Source: Iris pallida
Taxonomy: Eukaryota > Streptophyta > Magnoliopsida > Asparagales > Iridaceae
Assembly (NCBI GenBank): GCA_029216955.1
Contig: JANAVB010005597.1
Coordinates: forward strand, 45,150,758-45,214,757
Length of the DNA stretch: 64,000 nucleotides
Direction of reading: 5' to 3'
The notes under the pieces are model-generated. The model saw only the letters and a list, made by a program, of their open reading frames with translations, made no database searches and was not told the DNA's origin. Position numbers and translations under genes: made by a program. Below, in pieces: positions 23,501-33,869 of the stretch. Within the stretch, counting starts at the first letter, position 1. Each line of letters opens with the position of its first letter.

Positions 23501-24300
23501 TTACTTGTATGGCAAGGAAGGTAACTTTAAATGTGACTATAGGCAAGGATGTGCAAATTAACAGTAGAAGGGTTAAGGTATGTCCAGCATTAGTTGATAA
23601 ATAGATAGATACTCATATATGGCATAACATAGCTAGAGGCCTATTAGGAAGGTAAAGGGAGTAGCATGACCTAGAAACCTAACCAATGAATAGATAGGCT
23701 GCATATTAATATTAATTGTGTATTGACATTATGTATATGGTATAAATAGGTTACTTGGACCGAGATACGGATTTGACCCGTACCAGCAGCAGGACCACAG
23801 GCAAGTATACCTTGCCTTTCTACACAGCTTTATTTACATGCACTGTCTATTATTTTTTTCCAGTTTTCTCATATTGTTGCCATGTATCTTTCATATCATG
23901 TTCGTATATTTGTATCATTGTTATGTAGACCGTGTTCACAGTTAGCCTTGTATCTTATTGGACGTATCCATTGAGCCTTGATCGAGTCGTGTCGTGAGTC
24001 GTGAACTGAACTGCTTTTACTTCGTGTCTTGAAATGTTGAAGCTAACCTGCGAGTCCACATTAGGGGCAAGGGTTAGTAGTTATCCGTGTCTTAGGTTAA
24101 CCTGCGAGTCCATACTAGGGACGAGGGTTAGTAGTTATTGGTCCACACCTGCGAGTCCACACTAGGGACGAGGGTGATGCTAGCCTGCGAGTCTACACTA
24201 GTGACGAGGGTTAGTAGTAGATGCTAATCTGCGACTCCACACTAGGGACGAGGGTTAGTAGTATAGGGTTTACGCCTGCGAGTCCACACTAGGGACGAGG
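20532..24300 (+). repeat. 3' LTR of TR-GAG, 3'-truncated
   Basis: It starts TGTCAACCCCTTGACC. The first ~359 bp are unique to this copy, then it matches 14745 onward until 24300, inside the minisatellite (AGGGACGAGG). There it abuts the C-terminal side of the Tat-B antisense gene. Confidence 0.85.
24049..24300 (+). repeat. Minisatellite in TR-GAG 3' LTR
   Basis: The same unit as at 17905-18235, about six copies before the element is cut off at 24300. Confidence 0.8.
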
Positions 24301-24862
24301 CAGACGAGTTACATCCAAACATGTCTTAGTGTGGACTTGGCAGATGAGTCATGTCACCCACCGGGGCAAGAACAGAGCTAGACAATGGAGCAGCCTTTGA
24401 AATTGGGCTCTCCAAAGACTCCCCAAGAGAGGGTTCAACGGCCAACTTCTCGGCACATTCCTCTCTGCTTATTGCGGGAACGTCCCCAACAACATCTTCT
24501 TCAGGAGCGTTGTCTAGGGAAGACGTGTCCCATTCTTCCTCCTCATCAGGAGGGGCTTGTCTGAAAACTTCTTTTGAGCTCCTTCTACCAGTTTTGGGGG
24601 ACCCCACAATAGATTGCTTCACTTCCTGTGAAGACTCTGCTCCACCTCTCTAATAAGAGGGGTCAACATCCTCAGGTGCCGCTCCACCTGCAGTATCATC
24701 TCCACCATAGCCCAAAGAACTGGAGACTTCCACAGTGATAACATCATCCAAAGTCTCCTCCACAGGAGACGGCACGATCGGAGGGACACGCTCATCAGGC
24801 GAGCTTGCCACCTCCTTCGGTTGACTCGGGCCCGGTTTCGATGACCGGGGTTTCTTCTTCTC

Positions 24863-24930
24863 CTGCAAAAGAAGAGACATATAAGCAAAATAGGAAAGAA
24901 ACCGAACCAGATCGATAACAATGCACATAC
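24863..24930 (-). other. Predicted phase-0 intron of Tat-B antisense gene
   Basis: ACAGTG|GTATGTGC at 24930 and CTTCTTTTGCAG|GAGAAG at 24863. Removal joins PVPTV to EKKKPRSS in frame. It sits at the same place as the Tat-A intron at 882-802. Confidence 0.7.
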
Positions 24931-27379
24931 CACTGTGGGAACTGGTTCTGCAGGAGCTGCCGAAGGTCGCACCTGCGTAGCTAAAGCCTTCTTGGGCCTC
25001 TTCGGGTCAGATGAATCTGCCTCCGTCGGGGCACGTCTCTTCGATGGTCTGGCCGAGGGGTCCTCCTGGGAGCTTCCTGTCGCTGCCACAGGGGCAGTTC
25101 TATATGTTGTCACTTCAGGAGGATGATAAGCTCGAGTCGTTGCAATTATGCCTTTCGAAGCTTCGAGCTGCGTACCGACAATGAAACTAGTCTCCCGGTC
25201 AAATCCAATAGGAAGGACATCAATTGCGTAGTAAAGTTTTACGGCAGAATACAATATATACGGCTGGGGGTTGCAGACCGGCAGCGTGAATCTCATCCCG
25301 GTACACCCGACATTGTAATACTGCCACCCCCGGGCACCATCCAGTAAACTCCTAACGAATCCCAGAGAGCTACTGGGGTTTTTCAACAATAGTTGGGTAT
25401 AGCCGAATTGGCGTGTGAAGCGACTGGGCAAATATGGCTCCAAGAAGCACCAATTCCGATTTCGATACACAAGCTATGAAGGCCAGATACTCTGCAGCCT
25501 GTAGAACCCCCATGGCACCAAAAAAATTGCATCTTCGCCGGCATCTTCCACCTACTCATCCGCCTCACAACCATCAAAGGTTGGGGCGACCTTGATAATC
25601 TTCCATCCTTGGAGATATGACAGAACCCTCCTACAGACGGGTACCCCTGTATGCAACCACTTCCGCCTGTAGAAGCGACGAATAAAAGCGTCGCCTTCCT
25701 CATGCTCCTCGATCGACCCATGAGTCATTATGTTCGGGTGGTACAGAATCAGCCACCCCATCTGGTAATGAAAGGGAAGCTCTGCACGAGGGAAATTGCC
25801 CCTCTTGCTCTTCTCACCTATCACATCATCGGTGAATTCTTTCAAGCCCCGCTTCAGGTTGCATACCATAACTGGAAGCAGAGCCAGAGGGTAACCAAAG
25901 ACCAGCTTCACAGCCGGCAAAATAAAATTCCTGGATATCCTATCCAAGGAACCGGACCCAACGGCGAATACATGGTCACGGAGCCATAGCATCAGAAAGG
26001 ATGCCAACACGCCCTTTTGAGATATCTTGTGAGCACAGTGCCAGAAGCAGCTATAGATGTGCTCGGTTGGCTCCCGATCCTTGTTCTCACGAGGGTTCTT
26101 CTCATTGAGCCTAGACATCTCAGCGAGTACCTCAGCATGGGGGAGCCCCTGAGGAGTCGTAAAACGGATCCTCGAATGATCCGCTAAGTCTTGCTAGAAG
26201 ACATACTCCCTCCAAGCATTCACATGGGGCTGCGCCCCGTCTTTTTCCCTGCAGTGAAGCAGGTAATGACGGCTCGCGACATCCTTGAAGACCGCCATTA
26301 TCTCAGGGTTCTTCTCTTCCAAAGCCAATAACTTCTCGTTCGAGGGAAAATACTACTCATATGGTTCAGATCCCCAAGGGAGCTTCGAGACCTCGTATAG
26401 CGCCAGTCATAACTCCCCCACTGGAGTGAAAAAAGTGCCAGTTTGGGTATTGTACATCTCCAGAAGAGCGAGAAACATGTGCTTATTCAGGTCTATGCCC
26501 GCCTGAGTAGCACAAACAACAGTAGTAAGACCAATCTTTCTGAGATCGGTCCTAAACTTCGTAAAAATCTAAAGGGTCAACTCGTCCCACTTCTGCACAT
26601 AGTGGAACCAACCCTCGACTCGAAACTCTTCCTTCGGGTACGATAGCTTGGCCGACGCCAGACGATTGACGAAGGTTGAAGCATTGAACGCAAAAGTATC
26701 AGTAGGAACATCACTATAGATACCCCCGGGACGCAAAGTTCACCAATGATAAGATGTCCCGGCTCGCGTAGCCGTCAAGGTATCCCTCTGGTTCGAAGAG
26801 GTGTCGAGCCGTATAGTGCCAGTCATGGCTCCTCCTTAAGAAGGAGTGAGTTCCCACTCCATCCTTCTCTTCGTAGCAAGACTACGGAAGGCCGTCAAAG
26901 GCAATTGGCGCTCCATTTGCTTGATATAAATGGTTACGTCTCTGGCTTTGAAGAACCAGTCCTCCTTTATCTTCAACACCATCGCTTCAATAGAAGTCAG
27001 GTGGTCTGCGAACAGGAATTCGGATTTCAGGAAGGAATCATTCTCAGACTCTACGAATTTGAGTCTCCCTCTCTCCATCATGCCCTGGAGGAAAGTGTGG
27101 TGCTGCTCACGAATCTGAGCCATCCTCTCCGGAGACTGATCCAACATAATAGTAGCCTTGGCCAGGTTCACAACCTCTTCATCAAAGTATACACCCAGTT
27201 GACAGAGCGCATGGTCCAAAAGGACTTCGTTCAGCAAGGGATAGTCATCGACACTGTCACACAAAATAAAACGAAGCCACCAGGAACTCTGGTGCTTCAA
27301 CTGGGCTAAACCTATACACATAGAGGGAATCCCAACAAAGACACACAGGATCAAAATTTCGGGTGCAATTGAAGAGAAG

Positions 27380-27625
27380 CTTCGGCACATCATCCGGACC
27401 TAAGTCCATGCGCGTCAGCAACTGAAGCTTCAGCGCATCATCAGGACCTAAGTCCATGCACGTCAGCCAGTGAAGCTTTGACGCATCATCGGGACCTAAG
27501 TCCATACGCGTTAGCAAGTGAAGCTTTGGCGCATCATCAGGACTTAAGTCCATGCGCGTCAGCTGAAAGACCTTCGGCGCATCATCAGGACAAAAGTCCA
27601 TGTGCGTCAGCCTAAGCACATCCAC
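27380..27625 (-). repeat. 48-bp tandem repeat near antisense gene 5' end
   Basis: GGAC(C/T)(T/A)AAGTCCATGCGCGT recurs at exact 48-bp steps (27396, 27444, 27492, 27540, 27588), giving about five units. On the minus strand it would encode a 16-residue unit, LTRMDLGPDDAPKLHL. It lies where intron 1 is expected by comparison with Tat-A, so coding is doubtful. Confidence 0.85.
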
Positions 27626-27922
27626 ATGAGACGGTTCATCTATAGTTGGGACACACCAACATCACTGCAACAAAGACCTAGGCAAGAGAATACCCACCGA
27701 GCACTTCCGGGCAAACGTCAGTGTGGGCCGCCCTGATGATGGGGACTTCCTCCGTGTCGACCTCCAAGGGTTCCTTGTATCGGCCCCTTCATCGGCTAAC
27801 AACACCGCCTCGGGGAGTCTTGGGAGCCATCTCTCTAAAAAAGAAAAAAATGAAGAAAAGAGCTCTGACGAAGAAGAAAACTTTTGCAGAAAAGTAGAAG
27901 ACTCTCTCTCCTCACAAGCCGC

Positions 27923-27932
27923 CTATTTATAG
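27923..27932 (-). promoter_or_regulatory. TATA box of Tat-B antisense gene
   Basis: CTATAAATAG on the minus strand lies about 93 bp upstream of the ATG at 27830, followed by a CT/GA-rich leader. Position and context match the Tat-A promoter at 3931-3940. Confidence 0.7.
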
Positions 27933-28240
27933 GCTTGGCCTCGCACATAAACCGATGAGGCATGACATCAGCAATCAGTCGCTTCGGGTCTCGAGAAACC
28001 GACGGCTGCTTATCTTCAGAAGATCATCATTAATCTTTCTTAAGATCGAGGCGTTATCTCTTTAGGAGAAGCATACGCCCTAACAGTATGCGACTAAGCA
28101 ACAAGCGTTCATTACAGCGACGCGCAGAACGACTATACGCCAAAAAGAGCCATGCGCTTAGGCGAAGGGCATGCGCCCAGAGTCGTTAATCCCCATGATT
28201 CTTATTCAAAGTATTCCAAAACTTTCCCAGAAAGTTTTGA
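27933..28240. other. Noncoding stretch before Tat-B PPT
   Basis: It lies between the antisense promoter and the PPT and carries several TATGCGAC / CATGCGC words. No gene is visible. Confidence 0.55.
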
Positions 28241-28244
28241 AAAC

Positions 28245-28258
28245 TTTGAAGGAGGTCT
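28245..28258 (+). other. Polypurine tract of Tat-B
   Basis: TTTGAAGGAGGTCT precedes the LTR start TGTAGAAGC and is nearly identical to the Tat-A PPT. Confidence 0.75.
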
Positions 28259-30221
28259 TGTAGAAGCATGGAATTTCAGGCACATCTATATGCCAGAATT
28301 CCTATGCACTCAATCCAACCATGCGACCATCTCAATTATGCCGGGAAGCTCAAACAGATACTTGGCACAGCAAAGAAAAGTACAAGTTTAAAGACATTAA
28401 AAATAAGGCTTTTATTTTATATGAAAGTCTATTACATGTCTAAAGAAAGGCTTTACAAAGGAGAACTTATACAAAAAGGAAGATCCTAAAGCTATAGCCA
28501 GGCATAGCAACTGCCATGCGTCCCATGCCAGGCGCATCATCTGTCAGGTGCATCACTCTGATATCGCATCCAGGCGCATCATTCCAGCATCTCAACGTAT
28601 GCGCATCTCCGTGCATAGTCAGAGCGAAACACTCTCTCTCATCAGCACCAATCAGCCCTTGTGTAGCAAAAGGAGGAGCTCTCCTAGCTCGACAAAGATC
28701 GTGGCACGAAGCCCCAGTCTTCGGAAGCAAAAGGCACACTTGGCAACCTGTGGCTCTGCCAGCATAACGAAAGACGGAGCGCGGCCGCCCCGATCTTTGG
28801 ATGCAACAGGCACCATCGGCCTGTGTCGGGACTCGACGATCCCGATGTTTGGATGTAACAGACACTATCACGGAAGCTCAGAGCGACGGAAAGACTGGGG
28901 CAGCGCATCTTCACCCTCGGAAAGAACTCGAGTTCAACAGTTCGCCAAGGCGGAGCTCCGGCCAAGTTCATCCTTATATCAAAATGAAGAATAAAAGCAA
29001 AGCTATCCCTCATGCGGCTATTTATAAGCAGTGCAGCCTACACCCGAGTGCCAAATAGCCAACGCTCCAAATTCCATGCAATAAATTTACATTAATAGTA
29101 AATGCATCTGTCGCCTCGTATTCGGCTAAGTCAAGGCAACCATTAACGCCTCGAAGAACCCAACAGGTGGGCCAAAAAGGATGCGACACATTGGCAGATG
29201 CGCCGTCGATATCATGTGCTCCCCATGGATGCGCCCAGCAGGCCATAGCTATGCGTCCAGATTGGCACTAACCAATGCAACCCTCTCCATCAAACATTTA
29301 ATGCTGAATGACAAAGGTGGCGACGCATTCAAAGAGCCGTCCAATCAGCAGCCCTTTGCAGAAAACAAAGAGTCGCTGACGTCAGCACCATCATTACACC
29401 TTGGATCGGTAACAACCGCCGCATAGCTGATCGATCATTCGTTTGTGCCTCGTAGCTATGCGCCCAGAAGAATGTGTGTGCCCCAGTGGACATACGCCCC
29501 CTCAGCTCACTTCTGATCTCAAGCAACAAAAGACTAAGCTCTGTATGCGCCTCAAAAGCTATGCGGCTGGACTTGCTCATGACTCCTAAAAATCATGAGA
29601 CCAAGTCGCCTCACCTGCGCCTGATCCTAGGTGCACCCTAATGCGAAGCTCTGCATGTGCATCAAAAGCCATGCACCTAGACTCGTCTATGATGCCTAAA
29701 ACTCATAGACTAAGTCGCCTCCATGCGCCCGATCCTAGGCACACCCTGACAGATCACTCTCCTCCAAAATCAAGATCTTTGAGCCACAAGCATATGCCAC
29801 GCGTCCCTTGACTCAGTTCTACTCAAGAATGGGTGCTAACAACCCAAGATCTCAGCAACAACCAAATTTTTGCGTCTGCCACGTGTCAGCTCCATCGCAG
29901 CACAGCGCAGCAGTCCAGCAGATTTAGCTTCAATCCAGGGCACATCAACGGACAGAGGCCAGAAGAGACAATTAACGTCCGCTTCTCCATGCAACGCTCC
30001 GGCATCCAGAGCAACCCAGACCTTCGGAGAGTTCAAGATCGTCGTCAGATCGTCAACGGAGTCAACACATTACCACTCGCTCTACTGATACAGTTCTCAG
30101 CTAAAAACAAAAGTGTACTCCTAGGACTACGTCTAAGTCCTACATTGTATACTGTTTTGTTTGTAATTGAAATACCAAAGTTTTAATCAACAAAACCTTG
30201 TCGTATTTTCGATGGCAAATA
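28259..30221 (+). repeat. 3' LTR of Tat-B
   Basis: About 1.96 kb, from TGTAGAAGCATGG to GATGGCAAATA, followed by TSD CTTTG. It lacks the ~140-bp block with TATA present in the 5' LTR (junction near 29949) and has no insertion. ATGCGCC-type words recur throughout. The small ORFs inside mirror those of the 5' LTR. Confidence 0.87.
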
Positions 30222-30226
30222 CTTTG
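30222..30226 (+). repeat. Right TSD of Tat-B (CTTTG)
   Basis: CTTTG directly follows the 3' LTR end at 30221 and matches 5740-5744. Confidence 0.9.
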
Positions 30227-30902
30227 GTTCCGTAATATCAGTCCTCTTTCAATACGGAGGTGGGAGAACCCACTCTTGGAGACCACTTACAATATCGGCA
30301 TCGAAACTTGGCACATGAGTTGATATTTGATGCGGCTTGTACCGGTCCAAGTTTTGATCCGGAGGATCCGAATCCTGTTGCAAAGGAGTTTTATGATATA
30401 TTCAACCATGCCGATACTCTTTTATATCCGGGTTGCGATTTTCATTCTATCCTATCGGTGGTGATGTGGCTGTTGAACCTCAAGTCTGATTTTAACTTAC
30501 CATAAGAATGCTACGATCGGATAATTCAGTTTGGTAGAGAGTTGCTGCCAAAAGGAGCGAAGGACTTGTAGAAAACTTTTACAAGTCGAAGATGATGATA
30601 CAAAAACTTGGATTAGGCTACGAAAAGATAGATTATTACCGAAAAGGCTGCATCTTGTACTACAAGGAGAACAATAATAAAGACAAATGTATTTTCTATC
30701 ACGAGGACCGGTACACGTCCATTCGGGGCAAAGGAAAATCAACTGCATGAGAAAGGTTACGCAGCTACAAATACATACAGTTTTTGCCGATCATAAAGAG
30801 GCTACAGAGGATGTATATGTCCTCGAATATTGCAGAACACATGACATGGCATAGTAAAGAGCGAAAGATGGATGAAGGAGAATTATCGTACCCTAAGACA
30901 GG
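30227..30902 (+). pseudogene. CACTA TNP2 transposase, continuation
   Basis: It continues the frame of 5596-5744 after Tat-B. One stop at 30233 is followed by NTEVGEPTLGDHLQYRHRNL, then FYDIFNHADTLLYPGCDFHS and VMWLLNLKSDF, the start of the TNP2 transposase domain. Further stops (about 30505 and 30569) and a frameshift near 30575 precede KMMIQKLGLGYEKIDYYRKG and CILYYKEN. The last piece reads FLPIIKRLQRMYMSSNIAEH followed by MTWHSKER, a diagnostic TNP2 block. It ends near 30900, where Tat-C LTR-like sequence begins. The remaining DDE region is absent. Confidence 0.85.
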
Positions 30903-31560
30903 GTGCGTGAGCACCACGTGGCAAGCATCCTCTAAAAGCTGTAACGTCTGCCATCATTAATGACAGCTCTAACAGCTCGTCAGTCGACGAAAATCCTTTT
31001 GAATATCGTACAACGCAGAGCTCGAGGAGATTTTGTCAGCATGCAATTAATGCTGACAGCTAGCTTGCACAAGTTATTAATAAGCGCAAGAATCAATCGT
31101 CATAACATAGAAGACCCAGTCAAAGGCGCCAAACGTCAAGTTGCGCGCTCGTGCCACCTAGAGTGTTGGTGCCACCCGATCAACTTTTGTTCAGAAGCAG
31201 GATGATGTGGCACGCATGCCACTTCTCAAAGAATGTGTGTACTACACTTCCTATGACCACGCATATCTCACTCAAATGATGGCACGCGTCCCCAGCAGTT
31301 CAAATAACCGTTCACGCAACTGGATAGAAGGTGCACAAACTGAAGTGCGCGTAACTCAGAAAAAAGTTATTTCAGAACTATATAAATAGAGTTTTAAATC
31401 AGTACTAAAGCATCACTAATGATCATAATCTACTGATAAATTGTTGTTACATTCTCCAGAGGCTTGTACCTTCAATATCACATCATCCAAAGGATAAAGT
31501 GATCGTCTTCTAATCAGACTCCTCCAACAAAAAAGTGACAACTTAATGTGATACCGCGTC
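30903..31560 (+). repeat. Tat-C 5' LTR/leader remnant
   Basis: Noncoding, with TATAAATA at 31381-31388, which fits an LTR promoter about 190 bp before the leader ORF. TGCGCG-type words occur (for example at 31142 and 31348). I cannot find an LTR start like TGTAGAAGC or a PBS like that of Tat-B, so it is probably truncated. Confidence 0.5.
31381..31388 (+). promoter_or_regulatory. TATA box, Tat-C LTR remnant
   Basis: CTATATAAATAGAG lies upstream of the Tat-C leader ORF, as in the LTRs of Tat-A and Tat-B. Confidence 0.5.
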
Positions 31561-31574
31561 GATTGGCAAGACGC

Positions 31575-32745
31575 AGAAGACTTTGGTCGTTCAAGTCGAC
31601 CAAACCGCCTACGAAGCAATGATCAGTTCTGGGGGTACTAGGCGCACCTCAGTTGCTGTCAAGAGCAAGGTGCACATTGTATGGACTCCCAAGTCCTCTA
31701 CAGTACCAACCACTACTTCTGCGCAACCTGTGCCTATTGTCTCTCTGCCAACCACTGCTTCTGCGCAACCTGCGCTTATTGTCTCTCTGCCTACCACTGC
31801 CTCTGCACAACCTGTGCCTACTGCTTTTTTAGCTCTGAACAAAGGGAAATGCCTTTTGGCTACTTCCTCCTCTTCTCCAGTTCTGAATTTTGAGAAGAAC
31901 CTATCTAGCGAAAATGCTAAACAGAACAAAGGAAAGCGCCTGTTGGCCTTTCTTAAAACTGTGCAACCTGCGCCTGTGGCATTTCAGGCACAAAATAAAA
32001 GGAAATGCTCTTTAGCTACTCCCTCTCTTTCCCCAACATGAACTTGGCAAAGAATACATCTATTCCTGCCTTGTCACAGAACAAAGGAAAGCGCCCTTTG
32101 GTCTTTCCTTATTTCTCTTCGGTTCTTGACTCGACGAAAAATAACTCTGGTTGTACCCTTGCGCCAATCAGTACAAAAGCTCTTTTAGGCAGAAACTTTA
32201 CTCTTCTTGACAGAAATAATCAAATCTCTGCTAAGAAAGTGAGTTCTCCAAACTGAACTTTCTGTCACCCAGTTACGCCAGGCCAAGCGCACAAAAAAAG
32301 GTTGTGTAGCACAAAAAGGATTCTACCTACTCCCAAGAATATAATTCAGGATCTTCCAAAACTGCGCATCTCAAGATCCAAGCAAGGCAAACTGCTAGTA
32401 TCTCAGACAGATATACAAGTGCCATACCTTTCTGACTTGCGCACCTATCTCAATAAGTACCGACCAATATCAACTTCAGCAAGACATATGCAGCATGCGC
32501 CAGTGGCTAACTTGCGCCAAAGACAGACTTCTAAAGTCAAGAACCCTCTTACATATGCTAACCAACTTAGCACTTCCTTGTACACTCAGGGAACAGGACA
32601 TCTCAAGAATCGGAATCATGTTCCTAACATCGTTAAAGAATATGTTCCTCCGACTTTTTCTCGTCCTGTTGTTGTAACCGATCTCCGTAAACTTCTTGAA
32701 CAGAAGCGAAAGATTACAAATCTGTCTCATCCACTTATAATATAG
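31575..32745 (+). pseudogene. Tat-C leader ORF upstream of gag, broken
   Basis: The N-terminus (KTLVVQVDQTAYEAM) aligns with the Tat-B leader ORF. It continues with three tandem copies of (P)TTASAQPVPIVSL (31706-31835) and recurrent NKGK(R/C)(L/P)LA/LVF blocks to about 32256. A third frame (32302-32745) reads ISRSKQGKLLVSQTDIQVPY and PTFSRPVVVTDLRKLLEQKR. No known domain. Frame changes near 32040 and 32260 show decay. Inferred to be the pre-gag ORF of a Tat/Ogre-like element. Confidence 0.5.
31706..31835 (+). repeat. In-frame tandem repeat of Tat-C leader ORF
   Basis: A unit of about 45 bp encoding (P)TTASAQPVPIVSL is repeated three times with few changes. Confidence 0.75.
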
Positions 32746-32969
32746 CCACAAGAACACCACTGTAATCATCACCATGAGGTGGTTATCAAATGCTGTTGTC
32801 AATCAGCTAAACGGTCTGTCTTCGACCGTCTGAACTACTCTTAGGTTCCTCAACCAATGATAGTGGATGAAGACAAATTGTTGTACGCCTCTGTCAACAT
32901 GACATCTCGAAGCATTGGGGTAGAAAGCGTCCGAGATGTAATGTATCCCGCAATCCCAGTCAACAGTAC
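32746..32969 (+). other. Degenerate Tat-C leader/gag junction
   Basis: Between the leader ORF and the recognisable gag frame I see no domain. It is probably decayed coding sequence. Confidence 0.35.
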
Positions 32970-33869
32970 TTAGATCATATTCATGAGTCCGACAAAGGAG
33001 TATACCAACACACCAGATCAAGAAGCCGTGACATAATCGGTCAAAGGAATCTTCCTTATAACCAAGAAACAAACGGTCAAAAGAATCTTCCTTCCGACCA
33101 AGATACAATCGATCAAATGAATCTTCCTGATTCCAGTCAATATGCTTTCAGTCAAAGGAATCTTCCCATCACTCATCATAGGGGTAGTTCCTTATATGAC
33201 TTTGATGCAGATAGTGAAAGTTCTGAACGGACTATCTTTTCTACTAGCTCATCTTCGATAGCTAGAGAAGTGACTTCTTATATCGTTACAGAAGATCAAG
33301 ATGCTTCCAGTTCTAATAGTCAAGAGCATAGAATTACTGCTTTGGAGGCTAGTTTGAAGGGCATGGTTGAGATGATGACAGACATGCATGTTGTGATTAT
33401 GAAACAACATACGGTTCTACCGATTGTGAATCTGATTCCGACCTAAGAACCTGTAACGACATCAGCTCTCGTCAACATTGGTCTGGGGGTACAGTCTTCT
33501 CACACCGCTTCCATACTAGTGCAGGCTATTTCAAGTCAATCTGGTGCTGGGGTGGTACTTATCATGCAGTACCTCCTCCCAATATATCAAATCAGTCCAC
33601 TGCTCCACAATCATCAGGAGATACTAATGAGGCCATAAAACTTTTACGTACTCAATTTGAAGCCTTCAAGCAGAAAGACGGCTTACAGAAGCTTGGGATC
33701 AAGCAGCCTTATCCTATAGAGTGGAAGGAAGTTCAATTTCCTCCCAAATACAAACCCCCTACTATTATGTTGTTTGATGGCAACACATCTCCAAGTCAGT
33801 ACCTCAATCACTTTGAGGTAATGACTGATCAACTATAGCCAAACGATGCTCTACTCACTAGGGTGTTCG
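32970..33869 (+). pseudogene. Tat-C gag, part 1 (N-terminal and core start)
   Basis: The frame YLDHIHESDKGVYQ leads into four repeats of a (Q)xNLP-type unit at about 33035-33170 (GQRNLP, GQKNLP, DQMNLP, SQRNLP). A helical segment (ITALEASLKGMVEMMTDM) ends at a stop near 33444. After a frame change, IKLLRTQFEAFKQK and YPIEWKEVQFPPKYKPPT mark the gag core as in Tat-B. It reaches LLTRVFV at 33869, where Copia-1 is inserted, and continues at 43223. Confidence 0.75.
33865..33869 (+). repeat. Left TSD of Copia-1 (GTTCG)
   Basis: GTTCG precedes TGTAGGACC at 33870 and recurs at 43223-43227. Both copies lie in Tat-C gag. Confidence 0.92.

Larger units (their letters stand above)
14745..24300 (+). mobile_element. 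TR-GAG: long-LTR, gag-only Gypsy element
   Basis: Two direct copies offset by 6146-6147 bp (from 14745 and from 20891) flank a 1.7-kb internal region with only gag and a PPT. The 3' LTR starts TGTCAACCCC at 20532 and the 5' LTR ends GGGTCGTAACA at 18825. The first copy lacks its first ~359 bp and the second lacks its last ~670 bp. Combining them gives an LTR of about 4.4 kb. Gag-only elements with terminal repeats are known in plants as TR-GAGs. Both outer ends are truncated, so no TSD is visible. The LTR copies differ by only a few percent by eye. Confidence 0.85.
24301..27830 (-). pseudogene. Tat-B antisense gene (extra ORF), broken
   Basis: A homologue of the Tat-A antisense gene. The start at 27830 reads MAPKTPRGG, then the frame breaks. 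From about 27330 a single minus frame runs to 24931 with only a few stops. It includes YIKQMERQLPLTAFRSL, MYNTQTGTFFTPVGEL, a Phe/Leu-rich segment (LDRISRNFILPAVKLV) and RNRNWCFLEPYLPSRFTRQ, then a Ser/Arg/Lys-rich region (SKRRAPTEADSSDPKRPKK) resembling a nuclear signal. A 68-bp phase-0 intron (24930-24863) leads to an acidic tail ending DVDPSY at about 24650. Further acidic frame to 24326 may be another exon. Function unknown; compare Tat antisense ORFs. Confidence 0.7.
5745..30221 (+). mobile_element. Tat-B: nested Ty3/Gypsy Tat-type retrotransposon
   Basis: A complete-ended element with matching LTR starts, a PBS at 9414, a PPT before 28259 and TSD CTTTG on both sides. Its order is 5' LTR (with an LTR insertion), PBS, leader ORF, gag, retropepsin, G-patch-like segment, the TR-GAG insertion, antisense gene, PPT, 3' LTR. 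RT, RNase H and integrase are missing, probably lost together with the flanks of the TR-GAG insertion, although a non-autonomous origin is possible. Its two LTRs differ clearly, so the insertion is old. Excluding the nested pieces it would be about 13.3 kb. Confidence 0.88.
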
